From: Frankiaceae bacterium
GTDB taxonomy: Bacteria; Actinomycetota; Actinomycetes; Mycobacteriales; SCTD01
DNA length: 47,509 nucleotides
Direction of reading: 5' to 3'
NCBI GenBank assembly: GCA_016650445.1
Contig: JAENVS010000004.1
Span: forward strand, 1 to 47,509
This document shows positions 11,327-22,033 of the stretch, piece by piece. The position numbers were made by a program, and so were the translations under genes. The notes beneath the pieces are model-generated. The model did no database searches, was not told the DNA's origin, and worked only from the letters and a program-made list of their open reading frames with translations. Positions within the stretch are counted from its first letter, which is position 1. The number at the start of each line of letters is the position of its first letter.

Positions 11327-12339
11327 GGGGCGATCCCACTGGCGGACAGGCCGGTGTCCTCGGCCAGCCCGAGCGCGAGGTTGGCGCACTGCATTGCCTG
11401 GCCGGCGGCGCCCTTGCCGAGGTTGTCGATCGCGCTGACGACGACAGCCCGTCCGGCGTCGGCATCGACCGTCACCTGCAGATGGCAGGAGTTGCTGCCG
11501 AGCGTTGCCGCGGTGTGAGGCCAGCGCCCGGCCGGCAGCACGTGGACGAACGGCTCGTCGGCGTACTGCTCCCGCAGTGCCTCGCGCAGTTCGTCGGCGG
11601 TCGACGACGTGCGTGCGGTGCACGTCGCCAGAATGCCCCGGGGCATCGGTGCCAGCACGGGGGTGAACGACAGAAACACCGGCGCACCCGCGACGCGGGT
11701 CAGCGACTGCCGCATCTCGGGCGTGTGCTGGTGCGCGCCCACCTTGTACGCCGACAGGTCGCCCATGACCTCGCTTCCGAGCAAGGCCGCCTTCGCTGCG
11801 CGGCCGGCTCCGGTCGTGCCCGAGGCGGCGACCACGACCACGTCGCCGCCGTCGACCAGCCCGTGCTGCAGAAGCGGGGCGAGCGCCAGGGCGACGGCCG
11901 TGGGGTAGCAGCCGGGGACGGCGATCCGTCGGGCACCGCCGAGGTCGGCCCGGAACAGCTCGGGCAACCCATAGGGCCACTGGCCGGCGTACGGCGTGCC
12001 GTAGAACCGCTCCCACGCGGCGGCGTCAGCGAGCCGGTGATCCGCGCCGAGGTCGATGACCGGCAGGCCCGGCGGGAGAGCCGCGGCCAGTGCCGCGGAC
12101 TCGCCGTGCGGCAGTGCGAGAAACACGATGTCTGCTTCGCCCAGGGCCGCGGCGTCCGTGGCCGCGAAGACCCGGTCGCTCAGGGCCGGCAGCTGCGGGT
12201 GCAGGTCGGTGACGGGCGAGCCGGCTGACGAGCCCGCTGCCACCGGGCCGACTGCCAGGTCGGGATGCGCCAGCAGCAGCCGGAGCAGCTCTCCCCCGGC
12301 GTACCCGCTGGCGCCCGCGACGGCCGCCGTCATCCCCAT
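11323..12339 (-). CDS. argC: N-acetyl-gamma-glutamyl-phosphate reductase
   Basis: NADPH-dependent reduction of acetylglutamyl phosphate to the semialdehyde. The 338 residues include the nucleotide-binding [12 protein letters not shown] at 8-19 and the catalytic Cys144 in VPGCYPT. It is the first gene of the arg cluster. Three in-frame starts lie close together: GTG 12354, ATG 12339 and ATG 12333. I favour ATG 12339 because a -10 hexamer TATGGT (12351-12346) ends six bases before its A, which predicts a transcript starting at the A itself (leaderless), and no ribosome site is visible before any of the three. The gene begins 48 bases after the pheT stop. Confidence 0.95.
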   Translation of the reverse strand: MGMTAAVAGASGYAGGELLRLLLAHPDLAVGPVAAGSSAGSPVTDLHPQLPALSDRVFAATDAAALGEADIVFLALPHGESAALAAALPPGLPVIDLGADHRLADAAAWERFYGTPYAGQWPYGLPELFRADLGGARRIAVPGCYPTAVALALAPLLQHGLVDGGDVVVVAASGTTGAGRAAKAALLGSEVMGDLSAYKVGAHQHTPEMRQSLTRVAGAPVFLSFTPVLAPMPRGILATCTARTSSTADELREALREQYADEPFVHVLPAGRWPHTAATLGSNSCHLQVTVDADAGRAVVVSAIDNLGKGAAGQAMQCANLALGLAEDTGLSASGIAP

Positions 12340-12345
12340 GCGCAG

Positions 12346-12376
12346 ACCATACACGATGTTGCATGACTATTCGCAA
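12346..12376 (-). promoter_or_regulatory. argC promoter with embedded ARG box
   Basis: On the minus strand a -35-like TTGCGA (12376-12371) and a -10 TATGGT (12351-12346) are separated by 19 bases. Overlapping the -35 and spacer is an 18-base element, TTGCGAATAGTCATGCAA (12376-12359), with TTGC/GCAA ends. It has the size and outer symmetry of an actinobacterial ArgR operator; the inner positions are imperfect. Placement between the promoter elements fits repression by ArgR plus arginine. The predicted start coincides with the argC ATG at 12339. Confidence 0.6.
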
Positions 12377-12386
12377 CCGGGCTGCG

Positions 12387-14810
12387 TCAGGCGGTGCGCA
12401 GCACTGCCCCGTGCAGCCGGCCGGCCTCCGCCACGGCGGCGTCGCGGGCCGCGATGACCTCGGCGTCGGTGAGGGTGCGATCGGGCGCGCGCATCCGCAG
12501 CGAGTAGGCGAGCGAACGCTTGCCGGCGCCTACCTGCGGGCCGGCGTAGACGTCGAAGAGGCGCACGTCCTCGAGCAGCTCGCCGGCACCGATACGCAGG
12601 GCGCTCTCGACGTCGGCGGCGCGAACGCCGTGGTCGACGACGAGGGCGACGTCGACCGATGCCAGCGGATACGGCGAGATGCTGGCTGCGCGCACGGGCC
12701 CGGCCGCCACCGCAGCGGCCACGAGCACGTCGAGGTTGCACTCCGCGGCGACCGTGCCCGCAGGCAGAGACAGCCGTTCGACGACGCGGGGGTGGAGCTC
12801 GCCGGCGAAGCCGACGCGGGAGCCGTCGAGCAGCACCTCAGCGGTGCGGCCGGGGTGCCAGGGTCCCCACTCGACCGGACGAGTCCCGAGCGCGAGGCCC
12901 AGCGCCCGACCCATGCCGACAACCGCTTCCACCGCGTCGGCCCAGTCGACCGGATGGCCATTGCGTTGACCTGCCAGGACGACACCCACGTGCCGCGGTT
13001 GCGGCGGCAGTGCTGCGTCGAGAGCGGCGATCTCGTCACGCGTCGGACGCCCGGACACCGAGGGGCTCTGCGGCGCAACCGACCCGGGCGCAGGGAACAC
13101 CACGCCGATCTCGTACAGCGCCACGTCCCCGAGACCGCGGCCGACGTTGCGCAGCAACGCATCGAGCAGACCGGGCAGCAAGCTGGGCCGGAGCAGGGCC
13201 TCGGTCTCCGCGAGCGGGTTGACCAGTCGCGGCGGCGTCATGCCCCCGCCGAGCGCCTCGAGCGAGTCCTCGGACACGAACGGCGGGATCACGACTTCGA
13301 GCAGCCCAGCCGTGGCCAGCGCGCGGGACGCCGTGCGACGAAGCCGTTGGGCTGACGTCAGCCCGCGCCCCGCGGGTGCGGTGGGAAGGACGATGGGGAT
13401 GCTGTCGTAGCCCTCGAGCCGCATGACCTCCTCGACGAGCTCGGCCGACCCGATGAGGTCAGGTCGCCACGACGGCGGCACGACGCGGAGCACGTCGTCG
13501 CCGTCCACCCGGCAGCCCACGTCCTCGAGTCGCCGGCGGACGACGTCAGGTGCGTAGTCGCGACCTGCGAGCCGGCCGGGCAGGCCCACCTGAAGGTCGA
13601 GGACGAGCGGCTCGCTGTGCTGATCGACGTCGGTCGTTCCCATCGCGGTCGCGCCGCCGAGCTCGGTCAGCAGCCGCACGGCCGCCTCGGCCGCGGCCGG
13701 TGCGAGCTCGGGGTCGACGCCGCGCTCGAAGCGCTTGCTCGCCTCCGAGGGCAGCTTGTGCCGGCGAGCGGTCCGCGCGATCGGCACGGGCAGGAAGCGT
13801 GCCGACTCGATCAGCAGCGACGTCGTGGTCGACGTGACCTCGGTGGTCGCACCACCCATGACGCCCGCCAGCGCGATCGGCCCGCTGTCGTCGCTGATCA
13901 CCAGGTCCTCGGTGTCGAGCGCGCGGTCCTGGCCGTCCAGGGTCGTCAGCCGCTCCCCCGGCTTCGCTCGGCGTACAGCGACCGTGCCGGTCAGCTTCGC
14001 GAGGTCGAACGCGTGCAGCGGCTGGCCGAGCTCCAGCAGCACGTGGTTGGTGACGTCGACGGCGAGAGAGATCGGCCGCATCCCCGCGAGGGTCAACCGT
14101 CGTTGCAGCCAGGTCGGCGACTGCGCAGCCAGGTCGAGGCCGGTCACCGTCCGTGCGACGTACCTATCGCAACCCTCGGGGTCGTCGATGCGGACCGGAT
14201 GCCCGTCACCCGCAGCGGGCACGTCCGTGGCGGCGGGGTCGCTGAAAGGAAGCCCAAAAGCCGCGGCCACCTCACGTGCCATGCCTCGCATCGACAGGGC
14301 GTAGCCGCGGTCGGGGGTGACGGCGATGTCGAGGACCTGGTCGCGCAACCCGAGCAGGTCGACGACGTCGGCGCCGACCGGGCTGTCCTCCGGCAGCACC
14401 AGGATGCCGGCGTGCTCGTCACTGACGCCGAGCTCGCGTGCTGAGCAGATCATCCCGTCGGAGGTGTGCCCGTACGTCTGGCGCGTGCTGATGTGGAAGT
14501 CGCCAGGCAGCAGCCCTCCTGGGGTTGCGAAGGCGACCAGGTCGCCGACGGCGAAGTTGCGCGCACCGCAGACGACCTCGTGCACCGTGCCGCCGACGTC
14601 GACGTGGCAGTAGCGGATCGTCTTGTTCTTGAACTCGGTGAGCTCCTCGATGTCCAGAACGCGCCCGACAACCACGCCCTGCACGTCGTCACCGACCCGG
14701 TGGATCTGCTCGACCTCGAGCCCGGCGCGCACAAGGGCAGCACCTATCTCGTCGGCCGACGCCGTGAGCCCGGGCAGCATCGTGCGCAGCCACGAGACGG
14801 GGACCCGCAC
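12387..14810 (-). CDS. pheT: Phenylalanyl-tRNA synthetase beta subunit
   Basis: Large subunit of the (alpha-beta)2 enzyme that charges tRNA-Phe. The 807 residues carry, in order, an N-terminal tRNA-binding OB fold (about 40-150, with SDGMICSARELG), the B3/B4 editing module, B5 domains, the inactive synthetase-like core and a C-terminal ferredoxin-fold anticodon-binding domain (about 715-807). Length and order are normal. The GTG start is one base after the pheS stop. A 47-base gap containing the argC promoter follows. Confidence 0.97.
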   Translation of the reverse strand: MRVPVSWLRTMLPGLTASADEIGAALVRAGLEVEQIHRVGDDVQGVVVGRVLDIEELTEFKNKTIRYCHVDVGGTVHEVVCGARNFAVGDLVAFATPGGLLPGDFHISTRQTYGHTSDGMICSARELGVSDEHAGILVLPEDSPVGADVVDLLGLRDQVLDIAVTPDRGYALSMRGMAREVAAAFGLPFSDPAATDVPAAGDGHPVRIDDPEGCDRYVARTVTGLDLAAQSPTWLQRRLTLAGMRPISLAVDVTNHVLLELGQPLHAFDLAKLTGTVAVRRAKPGERLTTLDGQDRALDTEDLVISDDSGPIALAGVMGGATTEVTSTTTSLLIESARFLPVPIARTARRHKLPSEASKRFERGVDPELAPAAAEAAVRLLTELGGATAMGTTDVDQHSEPLVLDLQVGLPGRLAGRDYAPDVVRRRLEDVGCRVDGDDVLRVVPPSWRPDLIGSAELVEEVMRLEGYDSIPIVLPTAPAGRGLTSAQRLRRTASRALATAGLLEVVIPPFVSEDSLEALGGGMTPPRLVNPLAETEALLRPSLLPGLLDALLRNVGRGLGDVALYEIGVVFPAPGSVAPQSPSVSGRPTRDEIAALDAALPPQPRHVGVVLAGQRNGHPVDWADAVEAVVGMGRALGLALGTRPVEWGPWHPGRTAEVLLDGSRVGFAGELHPRVVERLSLPAGTVAAECNLDVLVAAAVAAGPVRAASISPYPLASVDVALVVDHGVRAADVESALRIGAGELLEDVRLFDVYAGPQVGAGKRSLAYSLRMRAPDRTLTDAEVIAARDAAVAEAGRLHGAVLRTA

Positions 14811-14811
14811 G

Positions 14812-17032
<2,221 letters not shown>

Positions 17033-17075
17033 CGTTTCCCCTCCCCCGATCGAGCGGTGACTCACTCTAGGGCTG

Positions 17076-17879
17076 TCACGCCTCAGGTGGGAACGACGCG
17101 CGGTGCGCGCGCGCAGTGGCGTAGAGGCAGACCGCGGCGGCAGCAGACAGGTTCAGCGACTCCGCCCGTCCTCGGATCGGGATCCGGACGACGCGATCGG
17201 CCAGCGACAGCGCGTCGGGTGAGAGCCCGGCGGCCTCCGACCCGAAGACCCATGCGGTCGGTGCCGCGAGGACGCCGGCGTCGGCAATCTCGTCCAGGTC
17301 ATCGCGGCCGTCGCCCGCCGTAGCGAGCACCTGTACGCCGTCGGCGCGCAGCCGGCGTACGACGTCGACGAGAGCCGGTCCGCTGACGACGGGGAGGTGC
17401 CAGAGGCTGCCCGCCGTTGCCCGGACGCACTTGGCGTTGTGCGGGTCGACGCTGCCGTCGGTGAGGACGACGGCATCCGCACCAGCCGCGTCAGCGGTGC
17501 GGATGACGGTGCCGGCGTTGCCCGGATCGTTGACGGCGTCGAGCACGACCACCAGCCGGGCGACCGGCAGGGCTGACAGGTCAACGGACAGCAGCGGCGC
17601 GACCCCGATCAGACCTTGCGGCGTGACGGTGTCGGCCATCGCGGCGAGGACGGGAGCGGAGACCTCTGTGACCGTTGTGCCGGCTGCGCCGGCCTGCGCG
17701 ACGAGGTCGTCGTGGCGCCCTGCTTCGTAGAACAGCTCCAACAGGCCGCCCACGGCCAGCGCCTCGCGGACCGCCTGCGGGCCCTCGACGACGAACCGGC
17801 GCTCGGCCACGCGGGCCGAGCGCCGGGACAGTCGTCGTACCGCCGTGACCCGGGGTGAGCGGGTCGAAGTGATGCTCAG
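17076..17879 (-). CDS. SpoU/TrmH-family RNA 2'-O-methyltransferase
   Basis: SPOUT-superfamily enzyme that transfers a methyl group from SAM to ribose 2'-OH in rRNA or tRNA. The three family motifs are present: [31 protein letters not shown] and [18 protein letters not shown]. The first standard start (GTG 17810) falls just before [12 protein letters not shown], but the same frame upstream encodes [18 protein letters not shown], which resembles the usual N-terminal helix of this family. The frame contains no ATG, GTG or TTG there. A CTG at 17879 overlaps the rplT stop (CTGA), the same geometry as most junctions here, giving 267 residues. M. tuberculosis has its homologue tsnR at the same place after rplT. 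The exact RNA target is unknown. Confidence 0.85.
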   Translation of the reverse strand: MSITSTRSPRVTAVRRLSRRSARVAERRFVVEGPQAVREALAVGGLLELFYEAGRHDDLVAQAGAAGTTVTEVSAPVLAAMADTVTPQGLIGVAPLLSVDLSALPVARLVVVLDAVNDPGNAGTVIRTADAAGADAVVLTDGSVDPHNAKCVRATAGSLWHLPVVSGPALVDVVRRLRADGVQVLATAGDGRDDLDEIADAGVLAAPTAWVFGSEAAGLSPDALSLADRVVRIPIRGRAESLNLSAAAAVCLYATARAHRASFPPEA

Positions 17880-18286
17880 GCGGCTGGGTTCGCTGAGGGG
17901 GTGGCGGCGGACTTGGTCGCGCCACGCGACTCGGGGATGGCAGCGCGGGCGACCTCGACGAGCGCGGCGAACGCGGTCGCGTCGGTGACGGCGATGTCGG
18001 CCAGCACCTTGCGGTCGACTTCGACACCCGCGGCCTTCAGGCCCTGGATGAGCCGGTTGTAGGTCATGCCGTTCTGGCGCGCCGCAGCGTTGATGCGGGT
18101 GATCCAGAGCTGGCGGAAGTCACCCTTGCGCTTCTTGCGGTCGCGGTACTCGTACGTCGCGGAGTGGAGCAGCTGCTCCTTGGCCTTGCGGTAGAGCCGG
18201 CTGCGCTGACCGCGGTAGCCACTGGCCTTCTCGAGGACCTCACGGCGCTTCTTGTGGGCGTTGACCGCCCTCTTGACGCGTGCCAC
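17876..18286 (-). CDS. rplT: 50S ribosomal protein L20
   Basis: Large-subunit assembly protein that binds 23S rRNA early. The 136 residues begin [14 protein letters not shown] and contain the strongly basic N-terminal tail and [13 protein letters not shown] core. The last 15-20 residues (alanine/serine-rich) extend beyond the usual length. It is the third gene of infC-rpmI-rplT. The GTG start is well supported by the invariant N-terminus. In other bacteria L20 represses this operon by binding its leader; whether that holds here cannot be read directly. Confidence 0.98.
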   Translation of the reverse strand: MARVKRAVNAHKKRREVLEKASGYRGQRSRLYRKAKEQLLHSATYEYRDRKKRKGDFRQLWITRINAAARQNGMTYNRLIQGLKAAGVEVDRKVLADIAVTDATAFAALVEVARAAIPESRGATKSAATPSANPAA

Positions 18287-18334
18287 AACTGCACCTGTTC
18301 CTGTCGGTCGATCCGGTCGTATGGGAGAACGGCC

Positions 18335-18529
18335 TTAGAGGCCGAGCAGCTTCTTGATTGCCTTGCGGTCGGCCTTGGCGAACTCGGTGGTGCCGGTCAG
18401 GCGACGCGTGACCTTGCTGGACTTGTGCTCGAGCAGGTGGCGCTTGCCGGCCTTCTCGCGCAGCAGCTTGCCGCTGCCCGTCACCTTCACGCGCTTCTTG
18501 GTGCCGCTGTGCGTCTTCTGCTTGGGCAT
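18335..18529 (-). CDS. rpmI: 50S ribosomal protein L35
   Basis: Small basic large-subunit protein of 64 residues, beginning [20 protein letters not shown], with the usual length and C-terminal KKLLGL. It starts at ATG 25 bases after infC and is followed 48 bases later by rplT. GAGAG lies about ten bases before the start. Confidence 0.98.
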   Translation of the reverse strand: MPKQKTHSGTKKRVKVTGSGKLLREKAGKRHLLEHKSSKVTRRLTGTTEFAKADRKAIKKLLGL

Positions 18530-18554
18530 GTCTGCCGTCGTCTCTCTGTCGGTG

Positions 18555-19151
18555 TTACGCGGTCTCGGGCGTCTCTGGGTCGGCCGGCGTCTCCGGGTCG
18601 GCCGGCTTCTCGCTCTGCTGGGCCTTCTTCAGGTCTGCGGCGTTCTTGTGCGGAGCCAGCACCATGATCATGTTGCGACCGTCCTGCTTCGGCGCGGACT
18701 CCACGAAGCCGAGCTCGGCGACGTCCTCGCCGAGTCGCTGCAGCAGCCGGTAGCCCAGCTCGGGCCTGGACTGCTCGCGACCGCGGAACATGATGGTGAT
18801 CTTGACCTTGTCGCCCTGCTTGAGGAAGCGGACCACGTGGCCCTTCTTCGTCGCGTAGTCGTGCGGGTCGATCTTGGGGCGGAGCTTCATCTCCTTGATG
18901 ACGGTGAGGACCTGGTTCTTGCGGCTCTCACGCGCCTTCTGCGCGGCTTCGTACTTGAACTTGCCGTAGTCCATGAGCTTGGCGACGGGCGGCCGGGCCA
19001 TGGGAGCCACCTCGACCAGGTCGAGGTCGTTCTCCTGGGCCAGCCGCAGTGCCTCACCGATGGCGACGATGCCGACCTGCTCGCCGTTCGGACCGACCAG
19101 CCGTACCTCGGGGACACGGATCCGGTCGTTGATGCGGGGCTCAGCGCTGAT
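18555..19151 (-). CDS. infC: Translation initiation factor IF-3
   Basis: Binds the 30S subunit, prevents premature 50S joining and checks start-codon pairing. The coding frame begins [20 protein letters not shown], the standard IF-3 N-domain, at ATC (19151-19149), with a perfect AAGGAGG ribosome site four bases upstream. The first ATG/GTG in frame would remove this domain. IF-3 genes commonly use rare AUU/AUC/AUA starts so that IF-3 rejects its own message when abundant, so ATC is credible and implies autocontrol. The 198-residue product has both IF-3 domains and a short C-terminal tail with a repeated PADPETP motif. Confidence 0.95.
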   Translation of the reverse strand: MSAEPRINDRIRVPEVRLVGPNGEQVGIVAIGEALRLAQENDLDLVEVAPMARPPVAKLMDYGKFKYEAAQKARESRKNQVLTVIKEMKLRPKIDPHDYATKKGHVVRFLKQGDKVKITIMFRGREQSRPELGYRLLQRLGEDVAELGFVESAPKQDGRNMIMVLAPHKNAADLKKAQQSEKPADPETPADPETPETA

Positions 19152-19191
19152 GGGGCCTCCTTGTAGCGGTTCCGCTTCCCGGCGGCCCCTC

Positions 19192-19225
19192 CACGAAGAA
19201 GGGCCCCGCGCTCAGCGCAGGGCCC
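19192..19225 (-). terminator. Attenuator-like hairpin in the infC leader
   Basis: On the minus strand GGGCCC-T-GCGC (19225-19215) pairs with GCGC-G-GGGCCC (19211-19201) around TGA, giving an 11-pair stem including one wobble. The RNA continues with UUCUUCG (19200-19194). This is the best intrinsic-terminator shape in the 221-base infC leader. It lies about 40 bases before the ATC start. Either it ends transcription from dacB/sseB, or it attenuates infC. Confidence 0.55.
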
Positions 19226-19244
19226 ACGTCAGCACAGCCCGCTC

Positions 19245-19264
19245 CCCCGTCCGCGAGGACGGGG
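19245..19264 (-). other. Second perfect hairpin in the infC leader
   Basis: CCCCGTCC (19245-19252) pairs perfectly with GGACGGGG (19257-19264) around a four-base loop. It lies 19 bases before the attenuator-like hairpin in the direction of transcription. Two stable neighbouring hairpins suggest a regulated leader, possibly with an alternative fold. Confidence 0.45.
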
Positions 19265-19360
19265 CGGGGCCGACCGGACCCGGATGCTCGAGAGCGTCTC
19301 GGGTGGGAGTGGGAACTCCGCTTGCGCGACCGCCAGGTGCAGCGGCCGGGTCGCAGCGCA

Positions 19361-19369
19361 AGGGTAGCA
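19361..19369 (-). promoter_or_regulatory. Candidate extended -10 for infC
   Basis: The minus strand reads TGCTACCCT, an extended -10 (TGN plus TACCCT at 19366-19361), just after the stop of the SseB-like gene. No convincing -35 is present at 17 bases. A start near 19354 would give a leader of about 200 bases containing both hairpins. Confidence 0.35.
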
Positions 19370-19372
19370 GGG

Positions 19373-20131
19373 TCACCACAAGGCTGAGGGCCACCGGCGC
19401 CGGATCACGCGGTGCCCGGGACCACGGGGCGGCACGACGGCGAGATCCAGGCCGCCGGGCGGGACGGCCGGGCCGAGCCGGGCCCTCACACGCTGTGCCA
19501 GGTCGGTCAGGGCGGCCGGGTCGAGCGGATGCCGAGGGGCGATGCCGAGCACGGGTCCGCCGGGCCCCTCGAGCAGGCGGGCCGCGCGCAGCCGCTCCGG
19601 ACGGACGGCCGCCGCAAGGGCGGCGACGAGCTGCTCGTCCGGCGGGCTTGGCGGGGCGGTCAGGCCGGCGACGGTGCGGCGTGCGGCGAGCAGGGCCCCC
19701 GGTACGGGCACGTAGCCGGCGGCGAGCGACGCCAGGTCATCCGCGCGCAGCACGACCGCGGCGCGGCCCGGATCCAGCAGGACGGCATCGGCCCCGTCGT
19801 CCAGAGCCGCCCGGGCGAGGTACTCCGCCGCCACCGGCACCGGTCGCAGGTCCAGACGCCACCGCCGCAGAGCTGCCGTGTCGGCGAACGCCGGGACGGC
19901 CCGGCCGCCGTCGCTGGCGACGACCGAGACCAGGGCCATCTCCGCGCTCGACTCCGCTCTGAGTCCGGTGGCCTCGGCGGTGTGCACGGCGGTGGACGTA
20001 GCGGTGATCGCCACGAAGACGCGGGCACCGGCCAGCGCGGCCAGCACCTTTGCGCGGGTGCCGGCGGTCCCGTCGTACGCCGCGAGCGCTGCATCGAGCC
20101 GCGGGTCCGCCGCGCCGCTGTCGCTCACCAC
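19373..20131 (-). CDS. SseB-like family protein
   Basis: A 252-residue soluble protein without signal peptide. Its central part (about 60-160, with MALVSVVASDGGRAVPAFAD and ADAVLLDPG) resembles the SseB N-terminal domain family, whose members have been linked to rhodanese and secretion but have no settled function. It is rich in alanine, arginine and proline and ends with a basic RRRWPSALW tail. The start is one of two adjacent GTG codons (20131 or 20128), 33 bases after dacB. SseB-like genes upstream of infC occur in other actinomycetes, which supports it as a real gene. Function not assigned. Confidence 0.75.
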   Translation of the reverse strand: MVSDSGAADPRLDAALAAYDGTAGTRAKVLAALAGARVFVAITATSTAVHTAEATGLRAESSAEMALVSVVASDGGRAVPAFADTAALRRWRLDLRPVPVAAEYLARAALDDGADAVLLDPGRAAVVLRADDLASLAAGYVPVPGALLAARRTVAGLTAPPSPPDEQLVAALAAAVRPERLRAARLLEGPGGPVLGIAPRHPLDPAALTDLAQRVRARLGPAVPPGGLDLAVVPPRGPGHRVIRRRWPSALW

Positions 20132-20164
20132 GCCAACGCTAAGCGCCCGCCGGGAAGAGGGCGG

Positions 20165-21490
20165 CTACTCGGTGGCGGAGGCCAGGACGACGGCGGCCGC
20201 GTCGAGGGCGTTGCGGGCCTTGAGGCCGTCGCTGATACCGGTCAGCTGGAACGAGAACCACACGCTGCGGCCGCTCACCGTCGTCGTGTAGCCGGCCAGC
20301 GCGCGCACGCCGGGCAGCGTGCCGGTCTTGGCGAACAGCCGGCCGGCCGCCGCCGTGTTGCACATCCGCTTCTCGAGCGTGCCGTCGCCGCAGGCGACCG
20401 GCAGGGCGGACCGGAAGTCGGCCGCGGACGGGCTCGCGTCAACGGCCTGCAGCAGTGCCAGCTGAGCGGTGGCGGTCTGCCGGTCGTACGCCGAGAGCCC
20501 CGAGCCGTCGGAGCCCGTACCGGCAGCCACACCGCGGTCGGCGAGCACCTCGCGCACCGCCGCGTGACCGCCGGCGGAGCTCGGGTTGCCGCTGACGACC
20601 TTGCCGATCTCCTTGAGCACCAGCTCGGCGGCGAAGTTGTTGGAGTCCTTGAGGGTGCGGCGCAGAACGGCCTGCAGCGGACCTGACTGCCGGCTCGCGA
20701 TCGGCTGCGCGTCGGCCGGCCGCCGCATGCGCTTGATGACGCCGTGGACGGTGACGCCCTCGGCCTTGAGGTAGTCGCGGAACAGCTGCGCAGCCGGCTG
20801 GGCCGGGTCGGACAGGAAGAAGCTGTCGTGGCGCCACTGGTTCTGGTCGACCGACATCGCCGACAGCGGACCGGACTCGTCCGGGACGAAGGAGCTCTTC
20901 CACCCGTCGGCGTGCCGGCGGGCGTCGTACCGGCTGTCGTCGAGAAGCAGGTCGGCAGCGACGTAGGTGACCCCGGCAGCGCGCACGCTGTGGGCCAAGG
21001 CCCGCAGACCCGACCGGGTGAGGTACGGGTCGCCGCCAGCGACGAGCCAGATGCTGCCGGGCAGGATGCCGGCGGCCGGCTTGGCCCGCGCGGCCACCTC
21101 GGTCGTGTAGCGAAAGCCCGTCGGCAGCGCCAGCAGTGCGGCGACGGCCGTGAACGACTTCTGCGTCGACGCGGGCGGCAAGGCATGTGCGGCGTCACGG
21201 CGTACGACGACCCCGAGGCCGTCGACGTCGACGGCCGCACCGATGGTGTGCGCCGTGCCGGTGGCAAGGGCGGCGTTGACCCGGGCAGCAAGGTCCTCCA
21301 CCGCCGCCGGGTCCTCACCCTGCAGCGCCACGGGCTCGATGACGACACTGGCCGCGATCGGCGGCGCTGGGTTGCCGGTGAGCAGGTCGCCGGTCAGCGG
21401 GTCGCCGGGCAGCACGGCGTGGGCCGGCAGGCCGAGGGTGGCCACGGCCAGGGCGGCAAGGGCGAGGGGGGTGCGGCGGCGCACGGTCAC
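20165..21490 (-). CDS. dacB: Class C penicillin-binding protein, D-Ala-D-Ala carboxypeptidase (peptidase S13)
   Basis: Exported PBP4-type enzyme that trims or opens peptidoglycan cross-links. The 441-residue precursor starts with a basic stretch and a hydrophobic signal segment ending in AHA (about residue 25). The three active-site motifs are intact: STQK (Ser108, Lys111), SNN at 283-285 and KTG at 388-390, with the long insert between the first and second motifs typical of family S13. The GTG at 21490 is preceded by GAGAG; a second GTG two codons later is possible. In many actinobacteria dacB sits beside tilS; here it stands between a PH-domain gene and an SseB-like gene. The 96-base gap upstream holds no clear promoter. 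Confidence 0.94.
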   Translation of the reverse strand: MTVRRRTPLALAALAVATLGLPAHAVLPGDPLTGDLLTGNPAPPIAASVVIEPVALQGEDPAAVEDLAARVNAALATGTAHTIGAAVDVDGLGVVVRRDAAHALPPASTQKSFTAVAALLALPTGFRYTTEVAARAKPAAGILPGSIWLVAGGDPYLTRSGLRALAHSVRAAGVTYVAADLLLDDSRYDARRHADGWKSSFVPDESGPLSAMSVDQNQWRHDSFFLSDPAQPAAQLFRDYLKAEGVTVHGVIKRMRRPADAQPIASRQSGPLQAVLRRTLKDSNNFAAELVLKEIGKVVSGNPSSAGGHAAVREVLADRGVAAGTGSDGSGLSAYDRQTATAQLALLQAVDASPSAADFRSALPVACGDGTLEKRMCNTAAAGRLFAKTGTLPGVRALAGYTTTVSGRSVWFSFQLTGISDGLKARNALDAAAVVLASATE

Positions 21491-21586
21491 GCTCTCTCGT
21501 TCGGCATTCGGCCTTCCGGGATGGAGCGCCGCGAGGGCGAGTCTTGGCTGTCCTGGCCCGTTCTGTCCGCCGGACACGCCCCTTCC

Positions 21587-22033
21587 TTACGGCGGCGCCT
21601 GCCTGGACCGCGCCAGCAGGTCGCGGAGGGCGAGTACGCCGTCGACGGCGCGTGCCCCGTCGTTGGCCTGCACGCCGAGCAGCGCGATCGTGTCGTCGTC
21701 GTGCAGGTCGAGGCTGGCCCACGGCGAGCCGTCGTCCATCCGGACGCCGGCCACGACCTGCCAGGGGACGAACTTCTCGCCGACGTAGTTGCGGATCAGC
21801 GCGCCGGACTCGTCCGCGACGACGCGGACCCGGGTGAAGCGCAGGACCAGTGCGCTCAGCAGCAGACCGATGCCGAAGAACGCGAGCTGGTCAGGGAGCC
21901 TGAACTGCTCGCCGCCGGCCTCGCCCTTCGGCAGCGCCCAGGCGACGATGCCGAAGACGAGGATCAGGACCACACCTGCGAGGCGGCACACGAGCAGCAG
22001 ACGACGCGGCCGCAGAACAACCGGCTCCGTCAT
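21587..22033 (-). CDS. PH-domain membrane protein (bacterial PH, CFP-6/Rv1417-like)
   Basis: A 148-residue protein with two transmembrane helices (about 12-34 and 44-63) and a C-terminal PH-like domain (about 65-135, with RVRVVADESGALIRNYVG and PWQVVAGVRM). This layout matches the small bacterial PH-domain proteins annotated as low-molecular-weight antigen 6 domain. In M. tuberculosis Rv1417, of similar type, follows ribH, so the link to the rib genes is old. The ATG overlaps the upstream gene stop (ATGA). No biochemical function is established. Confidence 0.8.
   Translation of the reverse strand: MTEPVVLRPRRLLLVCRLAGVVLILVFGIVAWALPKGEAGGEQFRLPDQLAFFGIGLLLSALVLRFTRVRVVADESGALIRNYVGEKFVPWQVVAGVRMDDGSPWASLDLHDDDTIALLGVQANDGARAVDGVLALRDLLARSRQAPP

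Noticed and set aside
10175..12016. Longer argJ (613 codons) and similar over-extended frames for tyrS, gmk, carA, ribH and the GGDEF gene
   Set aside because: The extra N-terminal parts read arginine-rich out-of-frame sequence inside the upstream gene. Family N-termini begin at the overlap starts chosen.
19212..19394. A 60-codon minus-strand frame in the infC leader as a possible leader peptide
   Set aside because: It starts inside the SseB-like gene, has no ribosome site and lacks any run of one regulatory amino acid. The hairpins explain the region better.
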